Origin: an uncultured Succinivibrionaceae bacterium | GTDB lineage: Bacteria > Pseudomonadota > Gammaproteobacteria > Enterobacterales > Succinivibrionaceae | Assembly: GCA_944389865.1 (NCBI GenBank) | Contig: CALXNX010000013.1 | Location: 1-46,380, forward strand | Direction of reading: 5' to 3' | DNA: 46,380 nucleotides | In this document: piece after piece, positions 8,837 to 16,604 of the stretch | How positions within the stretch are numbered: position 1 is the first letter of the stretch | Layout: every line of letters begins with the position of its first letter | Notes under the pieces: generated by a model | Databases searched by the model: none | Seen by the model: only the letters and a program-made list of their open reading frames with translations | Told to the model about the DNA's origin: nothing | Translations under genes and position numbers: made by a program

Positions 8837-9094
8837 TTAGAGCAGCAGATGCAGAAAGTTCGCGGTTTTAGCGCAGGACTGCTCTTCGTCGGAGCCGTTA
8901 AAGCGGATGGAGAATTTATCGCCGCGTCTTAAGGCCAGGTGCAGCATGGCCGGCAGATCCTTGCCGTTAAAGCTGCCTTCGGCGCAGCGGAACTCGACCT
9001 GCGAGGCGCAGGAGCACAGCATTTTGACTAAGGCCCCTAAGGGCAGGACATGCAGTCCGCGCGGATCCTGGATTTGATATTTAAGTTCACGCAT
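8837..9094 (-). CDS. HPr-like phosphocarrier with R17L and S46D
   Basis: The 85-residue product has the length and layout of HPr-family PTS phosphocarriers. GLH places the phosphorylatable histidine at exactly residue 15, followed by VLP instead of the usual ARP, so the conserved Arg17 is Leu. In the second helix region the normal K-S pair at 45-46 is K45-D46, and the closing NGSDEE segment matches the GxDE turn. In HPr, Arg17 assists phosphotransfer and an S46D mutant mimics serine-phosphorylated HPr. This copy may thus be a regulatory or weakly active paralogue. No EI or EIIA gene is nearby. It is convergent with the JetD-like gene; only a weak ribosome site precedes the ATG. Confidence 0.7.
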   Translation of the reverse strand: MRELKYQIQDPRGLHVLPLGALVKMLCSCASQVEFRCAEGSFNGKDLPAMLHLALRRGDKFSIRFNGSDEEQSCAKTANFLHLLL

Positions 9095-9325
9095 GATAGA
9101 TGGTTCTTTTAAGCTGCGCTCATTGTAAACCTTTAAGCAGTGAGCGATGAGGTTTTTCAGCTTTCGGTGCGCTGATGCCCGCTTTAGGAGCAGACGGGGC
9201 CGGTTGAAAAGAAAGATCAGGCATGTATTTTGCTTTTATGCTGTAAAAAGACTTACGCGCCGGAGGCGTCATTTCTCCGGCATCAGGACAGTCTTAAGCA
9301 GCAGTAAAGCTCTCAGGAGACAGAT

Positions 9326-10285
9326 ATGCGCAGCAGCAGAATGATTTCATGGGCAGGTACGCTGGCGGCAGCCGTCATCATGGCGGCGCTGCCGGCGTCA
9401 GCGCAGGTGCGCTTTGAAGCGCCCTTAGATCAGAGCGCGCATCAATTATGGTCGGTGCAGAGCTCGCCTATCTCCTGCGTGCTCTCCTATGCCTTCCCTG
9501 AGTACGGCCGGGCGGATTTCACTCTGCTCTCCGGAGCGCAGCGGCAATTGTCTTTAGAGCTCTTTCCGATGATCGACATCAGCACGGACTCACAGATGCG
9601 CGTGCTGTCCGCTCCGCCGGCATGGAAATACGGCGGGGAGGAGCAGGAGCTCGGGCGCATCAAACTCTATAACGGCTTTAATCCTTTCTTCGGGCAGACG
9701 GTATCCTGGCGCATCTTAAGCGCGCTGGCCAGAGGCAATCAGGTGATGCTGCCCTTTACTGACACCAAGCGCCTTGAAGGGGAGACCGTAGTGCCGGTAT
9801 TAAGTCCCCTGGGCTTTACTAAGCCTTTTGATGAGTTCATGCGCTGTCAGCATGGACTGCTTGACTACGGCTTTCAGGACGTGCAGATGGCAGCGCTGCA
9901 TTTTGTTCCCGGTGAGACCACTTTAACCCCGGAGGCGATGAATACGGTGCGCCGCCAGATTGCCTATATTAAGCTTGATGAAGCGATAAACCGCATTGCG
10001 GTGCGCACCTTTGCCTTTGAGCGCCAGAGCCGCGATGAGAATTTGGAGCTGGCCAAACAGCGGGCGGCGGTGCTGCGCAAGCTCTACACTGACGCCGGCA
10101 TCGATGCCTCCATGATCACGGAAGAGGCTATGGCTGACAGGCAGCTGCGCTCAGATGACTTAACCCAGGCGCAGCGCTATAACGCCGCTCGTGCAGTGGT
10201 AGAGCTGTCGCGCGATCCTTATAAGATTAACCGCGCTTTAGAGCTGCCGGTACCGGATGCAGGAGCAGAGCATGTTAATCCTTGA
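9326..10285 (+). CDS. motY: Sodium-type flagellar protein MotY
   Basis: MotY is a periplasmic component of the T-ring that joins PomAB-type stators to the basal body. The 319-residue product has a signal peptide (probable cleavage after ASA, residue 26). The MotY N-terminal domain follows: VRFEAPLDQSAHQLW, then SPISC...PEYGRADF, and a second conserved Cys in the MRCQHGLLDYGF segment. A C-terminal OmpA-like domain (about 192-305) would bind peptidoglycan; its motif region (NLELAKQRAAVLRKLY...) is recognisable but the final N/R.R segment is loose. GGAGA precedes the ATG. The next gene overlaps by 14 bp, so both are probably one transcription unit. Total length is near the ~290 of Vibrio MotY. 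Confidence 0.82.
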   Translation: MRSSRMISWAGTLAAAVIMAALPASAQVRFEAPLDQSAHQLWSVQSSPISCVLSYAFPEYGRADFTLLSGAQRQLSLELFPMIDISTDSQMRVLSAPPAWKYGGEEQELGRIKLYNGFNPFFGQTVSWRILSALARGNQVMLPFTDTKRLEGETVVPVLSPLGFTKPFDEFMRCQHGLLDYGFQDVQMAALHFVPGETTLTPEAMNTVRRQIAYIKLDEAINRIAVRTFAFERQSRDENLELAKQRAAVLRKLYTDAGIDASMITEEAMADRQLRSDDLTQAQRYNAARAVVELSRDPYKINRALELPVPDAGAEHVNP

Positions 10286-11750
10286 GGCGTTTAAAGGCGC
10301 GTCCTTCAAAATTAAAGCCCTGGTGATGCTGGGCGTCATCACGGTGATCGGCGCCTTAGGGGCTATCGGCTACGGCACCCTGACCTACTTTGAAGAGCAG
10401 CGCAGCAGCACTTTGTATTTAGGGCTGGAGGCGATCGCGGAGCGCAATTACCCGCGCGCATCCCTGCTCCTGTCACAGGCCAGCAGCAGCGGCTCACTGA
10501 CGGCGGCGGAGTTTTCCGCCTGGCTGGAGTGCTGCCGCGGCAATTATGAAAAGTCCTATACTGCGGCCTCGGAGGCCGCCGCCAAGGGCAGCCGTGAGGT
10601 TTTAGAGGTGATGGGAGATCTGGCCCTGCTGGGCTACGGCAAGGTCACCGGCGCGACTGCTGCAGTGTCCTACTTCAATCAAAAGGCTGAGAGTGAATCA
10701 AGCTCCTACGAGGGGCGCAATCTGCTGGTGGCAGACTGCATCGGCCGCGCGCTTCCCCTGGCGCGCGAGCATCAGGATTATCTGGATTTGGTTTTGGCAG
10801 GTCTCGATCACAACAGCCCTGACTGCTATCTGCACCTGGGCGACATTCTCTTTTTAGGCGACGGGCTGACGGTCAATGCTGTCGAGGCCGTATCGATGTG
10901 GCAGCTGGCTCTGGAGCATCAGATTAAAGAGGCGGCGACGCGCCTTGCCGGAGCCTACTGGCACGGTTATGCGGTGGAGCCTGACCGGGCTAAGGCCTTG
11001 GAGCTATACAAGCAGGCTGCAGCCTGGGGCGATCCGGTGGCTTATTATGCCTTGGGGCTGATTGGCCTGCGCGAGGACGGCGCGCGCGATCCTCTGTCTC
11101 AGGCGCGCGAGAATGCGGTGACGCTGCTGCGGCAGGCCAGCATTCTGGGCTATAAGCCTGCGGACGTGATCTTAGGCTTTTTAGCGCTGCATGATGATCC
11201 GCACGGGGCGGGGATCGATCGGGCGCTCAATTGGTTTTCGGCCGCCTTTAAGGGCAATGACAGCTCCGGGGCCGTGATGTTTGCCCTGATGAAGGCGGCC
11301 GGGCTGGGGACTGCCGTCGATAAGGACGGGGCCTTAGTGATGCTTTACGATGAGGGCATGTTAGGCTCAGAGACTGCGGCGCAGGTGCTGCAGGCGCTGT
11401 CCTTAGGTGAAGATCCGCGCCTGATCGTGCAGCAGGCGACCGAACTTGCCTGGCGCATCATCTTTGGGGATATTGAGATCTCGCAGGGGGCAGCTGAGGC
11501 CCGGGCCTATCATGACGGGCAGGAGCATGGCGTCAAATATTATAAGGGGAAGGCTGCGCAGCTTATCGATCCCAAGATCTATCAGATAGACGGCAAGTAT
11601 TTGATAGTGCCCAGCATCGGCGGCATTGTGGTGCAGAGTCAACCGTCCACCGGCGCCAGACTATACGAGTTCACCGGGCAGAAGCCCACACCCGAGCCGC
11701 CGCCGCTGCCTGAGGGGTATAAAGGCCGGCCGGTGATGTATCAGGATTAG
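10272..11750 (+). CDS. Membrane-anchored Sel1-repeat protein overlapping motY
   Basis: I chose the ATG at 10272 because CAGGAG lies just upstream; an ATG at 10257 lacks that spacing. The 492-residue product has one N-terminal membrane helix (about residues 12-33 after a Lys-containing start), placing most of the chain in the periplasm if it behaves as a signal anchor. Helical Sel1/TPR-type repeats fill roughly residues 50-400. Examples are CYLHLGDILFLGDG, ATRLAGAYWHGYAVEPDRAKALELY and AYYALGLIGLREDG, each about 36 residues. The tail is proline-rich. Vibrio MotX, the T-ring partner of MotY, is also a periplasmic Sel1-repeat protein but is much shorter (about 210 residues). The overlap with motY suggests a motility role; this is inference. 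Confidence 0.75.
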   Translation: MLILEAFKGASFKIKALVMLGVITVIGALGAIGYGTLTYFEEQRSSTLYLGLEAIAERNYPRASLLLSQASSSGSLTAAEFSAWLECCRGNYEKSYTAASEAAAKGSREVLEVMGDLALLGYGKVTGATAAVSYFNQKAESESSSYEGRNLLVADCIGRALPLAREHQDYLDLVLAGLDHNSPDCYLHLGDILFLGDGLTVNAVEAVSMWQLALEHQIKEAATRLAGAYWHGYAVEPDRAKALELYKQAAAWGDPVAYYALGLIGLREDGARDPLSQARENAVTLLRQASILGYKPADVILGFLALHDDPHGAGIDRALNWFSAAFKGNDSSGAVMFALMKAAGLGTAVDKDGALVMLYDEGMLGSETAAQVLQALSLGEDPRLIVQQATELAWRIIFGDIEISQGAAEARAYHDGQEHGVKYYKGKAAQLIDPKIYQIDGKYLIVPSIGGIVVQSQPSTGARLYEFTGQKPTPEPPPLPEGYKGRPVMYQD

Positions 11751-11753
11751 GGG

Positions 11754-11779
11754 GCAGATCAGCTAATAGCTCTGCTTTT
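11754..11779 (+). terminator. Possible terminator inside the end of the HIT gene
   Basis: GCAG and AGCT pair with AGCT and CTGC around an AAT loop, with a small bulge, followed by TTTT. It would end motY-sel1 transcripts within the last codons of the convergent HIT gene, from which sel1 is separated by only 12 bp. Confidence 0.35.
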
Positions 11780-12161
11780 CGGCAATGACCCCGCGTACGC
11801 CGCCCTTGGGGGCTGGAGTATCACCCTGATAGCGCGGAATGACGTGCACATGGACGTGCATTACGGACTGCCCGGCGCTTTTATTGACGTTGACTCCCAG
11901 GTTGTAGCCGTCGGGGTGAAATTTAATGTCTAAAAAGTCCTTGGCCTTAATGATGAGACTGTCAATGGCCTGCCTTTCAGGCAGAGTCAGCTCGAAAAAA
12001 GACGAAACGTGACGAAAGGGCACGATCAGCAGATGACCCGGGGAAACCGGAAAAGCGTCATAAAAGGCGCAGGCATAGTCGTTTTGAAATAAGATTTTGC
12101 GATCGGATAAACTGCAGAAGGGGCAGTCAGAAGCTGCTGCGGTATGTACTTCATCGGTCAT
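11763..12161 (-). CDS. HIT family nucleotide-binding protein
   Basis: The 132-residue cytosolic protein has an N-terminal CPFC pair (C13, C16) and the histidine triad HVHVHV at residues 102-107 followed by IPR. The conserved GHLLIVP strand (42-48) and the NLGVNVNKSAGQS segment (87-99) are also present. HIT hydrolases cleave nucleoside phosphoramidates or dinucleoside polyphosphates; the exact substrate cannot be read from the sequence. It resembles the bacterial Hit/Fhit-like group. An AGGAGAG-like site (GGAGAGCAGC) precedes the ATG. It ends 12 bp from the convergent Sel1 gene. Confidence 0.9.
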   Translation of the reverse strand: MTDEVHTAAASDCPFCSLSDRKILFQNDYACAFYDAFPVSPGHLLIVPFRHVSSFFELTLPERQAIDSLIIKAKDFLDIKFHPDGYNLGVNVNKSAGQSVMHVHVHVIPRYQGDTPAPKGGVRGVIAEKQSY

Positions 12162-12254
12162 GCTGCTCTCCTGAAAATCAATGACTTAACTCTGTGCTTT
12201 TTTCCGGCCTGGCGCTCTGTTATTTTAGGGCAAAGAACAGCTGACGAGGAACTG

Positions 12255-12755
12255 TCAGTCAAAATACTTGGCAATGGCAGCGTCGCATTCATGGCATTGG
12301 CTGCCGCGGATGGCCAGTCCGCGCTTGATTTCAGACTTTGGGCACATTTTCTTTAATTCGCTTTCGCTGTGTCCCATGCCCGAGCCCTCATGGGTGCAGA
12401 CCGGGATAATGGTTTTGCCGGCAAAGCTGTGCAGCTCCAGGAAAGTGGCTACCGCGCGCGGGAAGGTGTCAAACCAGCAGGGATAGCACAGCACCACGGT
12501 ATCAATGCCGGAGATATCAAGATCGTCAGCTAAGGCCGGACGGTCCTGACGCTCAAGCTCGCGCTGGGCACGCTCCGTACACTCATGATAATCGACAGGA
12601 TAGGGATCGACTGGTTTGAGTTCAAAAAACAGGGAGTGCAGATGCAGGGCGATTTTGCGGGCTGCCACGTAGGTATTGCCCTCTTTTAAATCCTGAATTT
12701 CTCCGGCGATGTAGTTTTGACCGGCGCGTGAGAAATATACAACTGCGGTTGCCAT
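12255..12755 (-). CDS. Flavodoxin-like protein
   Basis: The 166-residue product begins with a beta-strand and phosphate-binding loop, VVYFSRAGQNY (residues 5-15), in the place of the flavodoxin T-x-T-G-x-T loop. The second flavin-contact region is YPCWFDTFPRAVATFLE (95-111), and PVCTHEGSGMG (about 120-130) corresponds to the third. It belongs to the Flavodoxin_4-like group, where FMN-dependent electron transfer or quinone/nitro-compound reduction is typical; the partner is not known. Several cysteines (residues 94, 97, 122, 139, 155) are present. It is transcribed leftward and lies 93 bp from the HIT gene in the same direction. Confidence 0.8.
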   Translation of the reverse strand: MATAVVYFSRAGQNYIAGEIQDLKEGNTYVAARKIALHLHSLFFELKPVDPYPVDYHECTERAQRELERQDRPALADDLDISGIDTVVLCYPCWFDTFPRAVATFLELHSFAGKTIIPVCTHEGSGMGHSESELKKMCPKSEIKRGLAIRGSQCHECDAAIAKYFD

Positions 12756-13014
12756 GGCTTCACTCAGATTAATCAGCGTTAATAATAGTAATAATTCAGC
12801 AGTAACAGCGCTTTGCTGGAAATTGGCGCTGCTGCCGCCGCTTGGCGCTGAGCGCTAATTGTAGCGCGATTTACTGAAAATGTGCGCTGCCTCGCAAAAA
12901 ATTCAGCTGCAGCTGGAGCGCATGGGCAAACATGGCGAAGCTGAGCGCGGGAAACTCTGCTTTTCTGCCCGATCTCTGATGATCATCGATCCGCGTGCAG
13001 CTGCCGCCTGCAGT

Positions 13015-13779
13015 TTATTTGCCGGCAACTAAGCCGCCGTCAATTAAGTAATGGCCGCCGGTACAGAAGCCGGCCTTATCTGAGGCTAAGAAATACACCA
13101 GCTCCGCCACTTCCTCGGGAGTACCGACGGAGCCGCGGGCAAAGAGGGCATTTTCCTCTTTCCAGTATTCCTCAATGCTTTTGTGGGTCTGAGCCGAGAA
13201 TTTGTCGAACAGATTGTCCACCAAGGGGGTATGAATGGTGCCGGGGCAGACGGCGTTGACGCGGATGTTGTAGGGGCCTAAGTCTATAGATAAGGACTTG
13301 GTGATCTGGCCTAAGGCTCCCTTGGTGAGGCCGTAGATAAAGCTGTGGGCCTTGCCGACAAAGACCTGATCGGAGGCATTGAGCACAATGGAGCCGCCGC
13401 CTGCTTCAATCAGGTAAGGCACGCAGGTGCGCAGGGCATTGACGGTGCCGTAGATATTGGTGTGGATGATTAAATCGAGCTCTTCATCCGTGATATCGAG
13501 TACGGTGTTTGCGTGATGGATGCCGGCATTGGAAAAGAGGGAGTTGATCTGTCCAAATGTGGCCGCGGTTTTAGCGACGGCATTTTTAATATCCGTGTGC
13601 TTTTTAATATCGCCCGGCACAAAGAGCAGCTTGTCGCTGTTAAGCTCTGCCGAAAGCTCTGCAGCCGCGTCGGCATTGCAGTCCATAAAGCCGACATTCC
13701 AGCCTTCAGCGATAAACTTGCACACTGCGGCCCGGCCGATGCCGGTAGAGCCGCCGGTAATAAATACGGTTTTTATCAA
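13015..13779 (-). CDS. Short-chain dehydrogenase/reductase
   Basis: This is a classical SDR oxidoreductase. TGGSTGIG near the N-terminus binds NAD(P), the NAG motif appears as SNAGIH, the catalytic Ser lies in IVLNASDQ, and Y-G-L-T-K gives the YxxxK pair; PGTIHTPL follows and the C-terminus has the GGHYLIDGG segment. I place the start at a TTG (13779), preceded by GAGG at 10 bases; this gives 254 residues, the family norm. An upstream ATG at 13866 would add 29 residues without SDR similarity. An acidic residue (D) after the second strand (FMDCNAD) favours NAD(H). Substrate unknown; it is divergent from dam. Confidence 0.85.
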   Translation of the reverse strand: MIKTVFITGGSTGIGRAAVCKFIAEGWNVGFMDCNADAAAELSAELNSDKLLFVPGDIKKHTDIKNAVAKTAATFGQINSLFSNAGIHHANTVLDITDEELDLIIHTNIYGTVNALRTCVPYLIEAGGGSIVLNASDQVFVGKAHSFIYGLTKGALGQITKSLSIDLGPYNIRVNAVCPGTIHTPLVDNLFDKFSAQTHKSIEEYWKEENALFARGSVGTPEEVAELVYFLASDKAGFCTGGHYLIDGGLVAGK

Positions 13780-13873
13780 GATCTTTAATCCTCGCAAATC
13801 CTGGTTAATGGCAGGTTCAGTCAAGAGCTCGTTGGATAATAGCAAAAAGGCGGGCTGCCGGGACAAGAGCGGG

Positions 13874-13879
13874 TATAAT
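13874..13879 (+). promoter_or_regulatory. Consensus -10 element before dam
   Basis: A perfect TATAAT lies 87 bp upstream of the dam start codon. No good -35 hexamer is visible at the normal spacing, so it may need an activator. Confidence 0.4.
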
Positions 13880-13965
13880 TAGGCGCCTGCCGGTTCGGCA
13901 TGAAGAGTTAATAAGACTTGCTGCCCTGCAGATTAATGGGGTGCTGTATTTACAGAGGGAATGTT

Positions 13966-14835
13966 ATGCCTGAACAGCCTAAACTTGCGCCTATTGTTAA
14001 ATGGGTCGGCGGCAAGCGTCAGCTCCTGCCGGAGATCCTGCCGCTGCTGCCTCGCGACATGTCCTGCTACTGCGAGGCATTTTTAGGCGGCGGGGCGCTT
14101 TTGTATGCCTTAGAGCCGCATCGAGCCATGGTCAACGATCTCAATGCTGATATCATCGAGCTCTATCAAGTCATCAAGAATGACGTGGAGGGGCTGATCA
14201 CCGCTTTGGAAGAGCATAAAAATGCGCATACAGAGGAGCATTTTTATGAAGTGCGATCATGGGATCGCGATGCTGCAGCCTTTGAGCGCTTATCACCCGT
14301 GCAGAAGGCGGCGCGGTTTATGTACTTAAACCGCACCTGCTATAACGGGCTTCACCGCGTCAACTCCAAGGGCTATTTCAACAGTCCATACGGGCGCTAC
14401 GTTAACCCGAACATTGTCAATGCGCCGCTTCTGCGGGCGGTCAGCGAGTTTTTTAATCGCGCACAGGTGCAGTTCAGCCATGAGGACTTTGCAGACTTCC
14501 TGAAGCGGCTGGAGCCGGGGAGCTTTGTCTATTTAGATCCGCCTTACGATCAGGTGAAGGAGCATGCCTTTACCAGCTACAGCAAAACCGGGTTTGACCG
14601 CGCGGATCAGCTGCGCTTGAAGCAGTGCTGCGATGATCTGACTGCCCGCGGCATTAAGTTCCTGCTCTCCAATGCTGCCACGCCCTTTATCCAGGAGCTG
14701 TATCAGGACTACAGCTGTCATATCGTACATGCCAAGCGCCTTGTAAACTCTGTGGGGGCCAAACGCGGACCGGTGGAAGAGGTGCTGGTCAGAAATTACG
14801 CAACTGCGCCGTCCGGGCAGTCAAGTTTATTCTAA
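13966..14835 (+). CDS. dam: DNA adenine methylase (GATC)
   Basis: Dam methylates adenine N6 in GATC, guiding mismatch repair, replication timing and gene expression. I use the ATG at 13966 with AGAGGGA upstream, giving 289 residues (E. coli 278); an upstream in-frame start at 13918 lacks a ribosome site and adds 16 unlike residues. Motifs present: KWVGGKRQLLPEI (12-24) for AdoMet binding, F-L-G-G-G-A near residue 45, NDLNADIIELY, and the catalytic DPPY at 191-194. This is the D12-class alpha arrangement. GATC is very common through the window, consistent with chromosomal use. The gene stands alone between SDR and MATE genes with no restriction partner. Confidence 0.93.
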   Translation: MPEQPKLAPIVKWVGGKRQLLPEILPLLPRDMSCYCEAFLGGGALLYALEPHRAMVNDLNADIIELYQVIKNDVEGLITALEEHKNAHTEEHFYEVRSWDRDAAAFERLSPVQKAARFMYLNRTCYNGLHRVNSKGYFNSPYGRYVNPNIVNAPLLRAVSEFFNRAQVQFSHEDFADFLKRLEPGSFVYLDPPYDQVKEHAFTSYSKTGFDRADQLRLKQCCDDLTARGIKFLLSNAATPFIQELYQDYSCHIVHAKRLVNSVGAKRGPVEEVLVRNYATAPSGQSSLF

Positions 14836-14862
14836 GGGTTCATCTGAAGACTGCTGCCTTAA

Positions 14863-14891
14863 GCTGACGGCGCTGCGCAGCCGCCGTCAGC
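14863..14891. terminator. Hairpin terminator between dam and the MATE gene
   Basis: A perfect 10-bp stem (14863-14872 with 14882-14891) lies between the convergent stop codons. There is no real T-tract on either side, so it may be a boundary hairpin or a weak terminator. Confidence 0.55.
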
Positions 14892-14918
14892 ACTAATCGG
14901 CCTGAGCCCATTGCCCGC

Positions 14919-16343
14919 CTACATCGACAGCCGCATGGCCTTGGGGATCTGGCGATGGCGGAATAAGAAGTACAAACGGCAGCAGTAGATGGCAGCGCAG
15001 GTGGCCAGGGCGGCGATAAAGCCGTACCAGAAGCCCTGCGCAGCCCACGGCGTGCCGGTAATGTAGCCGTAGGCCAGCGAAAATCCCAAAGGCATGCCCA
15101 CCAGCCAGTAGGCGCCGATGGTCACCGCAAAGATGGTGTGCGAATCCTTAAAGCCGCGCAGTATGCCGATGGCTAAGACCTGAATGCTGTCCGGGAGCTG
15201 ATAGAACACGCACAGGAGCACCAGACTCTCAGCCAGGAGCCGCACCTCAGTCGAGTCGGTATAAAGTCCGATGATCTGATGGCGCAGCAGCAGCACTAAG
15301 GTACAGTTGAAGATCACAAAAATTGCTCCCAGCATGAAGGAGGCGTACATCGAGCGGCGCGCCCGGTTCCAATGCAGAGCTCCCATGGCCTCGCCGACGC
15401 GGATGGTAACGGCGCTTGACAGGGACAGCGGGAACATGAAGAGCAGACCGGACAGATTCATGGCAATGGAGTGCGCTGCCACCACGATGGGGCCAAAGGG
15501 CGTGAGCAGAAAGGACACTAAGGAGAAGCAGGCCACTTCGATCATGGCGCTTAGAGCCAGCGGAATGCCCAAATGCAGAAAGCCCTTTACATGAGGAACG
15601 GTGATGGGATAAACCCTGCGGAAAATACGGCAGTCGCGGTAGAAGGGATGGCGCTGCACGTAGATTAAAAAGAGGAAGGCTGCAATATAGATAGTGACGG
15701 TGGTGGCCACGCCGCAGCCGATGCCGCCTAAGGCGGGCATCCCCAGCTTGCCGAAAATGAAGATGTAATTTAAAGGAATATTAAGGATCAGCGCGGTGAA
15801 GCCGAAGATCAAGGTCGGCATGGTATTGCCCAAGCCTTCAGAATAGGCGCGCAGAATGTTAAAAAGGGCAAAGCCCGGCATGCCCAAGGCGATGGCATAA
15901 AGATAGCCGGTGGCTACGCGGACCATTTCGGCATTAATGCCCGGCACCAGGGAGTAGAGCATAGGAGCTGCAAAGATCAGCGCGCCCACAGCGACAGAGG
16001 CGGTCAGGCAGATCACGGCGGCAGTATGCAGGCTCTCGGGGATGTGATCCTTTTTGCCGGCGCCGCGCAGCTGGGCAGTAATCGGCGAGATCGCAAAGCA
16101 CAGGCCGATCACAAAGAGCATTACCGGCCAGAAAAAGGATCCGGCAATGGCCACGCCGGATAACTGCTCCGTTCCGGCCGCGCCGGCCATGACAGTATCT
16201 ACCACGCCCATGGAGGTCTGGGCTATCTGGCCTAAGAAAATCGGGGCAAAGAGGCGCAGAGTGCGCTTGAGCTCGGTGCCGCGGGAGGGCACGATTTCAG
16301 AGGCCGCGGATGCGGCAGGATTAGAGCTTGGCTGTTCAGTCAC
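14919..16343 (-). CDS. MATE family multidrug efflux transporter
   Basis: The 474-residue integral membrane protein shows the twelve-helix, two-halved pattern of MATE transporters, which export cationic drugs or metabolites against Na+ or H+. The first helix region FLGQIAQTSMGVVDTVMAG is typical of the NorM branch, and the second half repeats the pattern at about residue 255 (GIPLALSAMIEVACFSLVSF). A hydrophilic 25-residue N-terminal tail precedes helix 1. It is transcribed leftward as a single gene after metG, with 261 bp between them. Substrate cannot be deduced. Confidence 0.9.
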   Translation of the reverse strand: MTEQPSSNPAASAASEIVPSRGTELKRTLRLFAPIFLGQIAQTSMGVVDTVMAGAAGTEQLSGVAIAGSFFWPVMLFVIGLCFAISPITAQLRGAGKKDHIPESLHTAAVICLTASVAVGALIFAAPMLYSLVPGINAEMVRVATGYLYAIALGMPGFALFNILRAYSEGLGNTMPTLIFGFTALILNIPLNYIFIFGKLGMPALGGIGCGVATTVTIYIAAFLFLIYVQRHPFYRDCRIFRRVYPITVPHVKGFLHLGIPLALSAMIEVACFSLVSFLLTPFGPIVVAAHSIAMNLSGLLFMFPLSLSSAVTIRVGEAMGALHWNRARRSMYASFMLGAIFVIFNCTLVLLLRHQIIGLYTDSTEVRLLAESLVLLCVFYQLPDSIQVLAIGILRGFKDSHTIFAVTIGAYWLVGMPLGFSLAYGYITGTPWAAQGFWYGFIAALATCAAIYCCRLYFLFRHRQIPKAMRLSM

Positions 16344-16562
16344 ACAAACCTCGTCTGCAATGCTTAAAGTTTCAGGAGATGATTGTCATTTCGCGCGGCA
16401 GCAGTGTTTTTCATTCTTCCGCGGGATGCCGGATAAGTCTTCATTGCGGTAAAAGCTGCGCACATTGTAGCTGAAAGCTTTAAATGATCAAGGCAGCGGC
16501 GCTCTGCAGTATGGGGCTCTACATGTTAATAAGGGCTTGAGTCTGCGCGGGAAGGGAAATGT

Positions 16563-16586
16563 AAAGCCCGCACGGCGGCGGGCTTT
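16563..16586 (-). terminator. Terminator downstream of metG
   Basis: AAAGCCCG (16563-16570) pairs with CGGGCTTT (16579-16586). On the minus strand the stem ends in TTT and ACATTT, a short U-tract. Confidence 0.6.
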
Positions 16587-16604
16587 GGGCTTAGGCTTTT
16601 TGTC

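Noticed and set aside
7535-9094. A Wadjet defence locus around the JetD-like gene
   Set aside because: JetA, JetB and JetC genes are absent; neighbours are tadA and an HPr-like gene, and the Toprim residues are altered.
13918-14835. Restriction-modification system around dam
   Set aside because: No endonuclease gene is adjacent, and GATC is abundant across the window, as for a chromosomal Dam.
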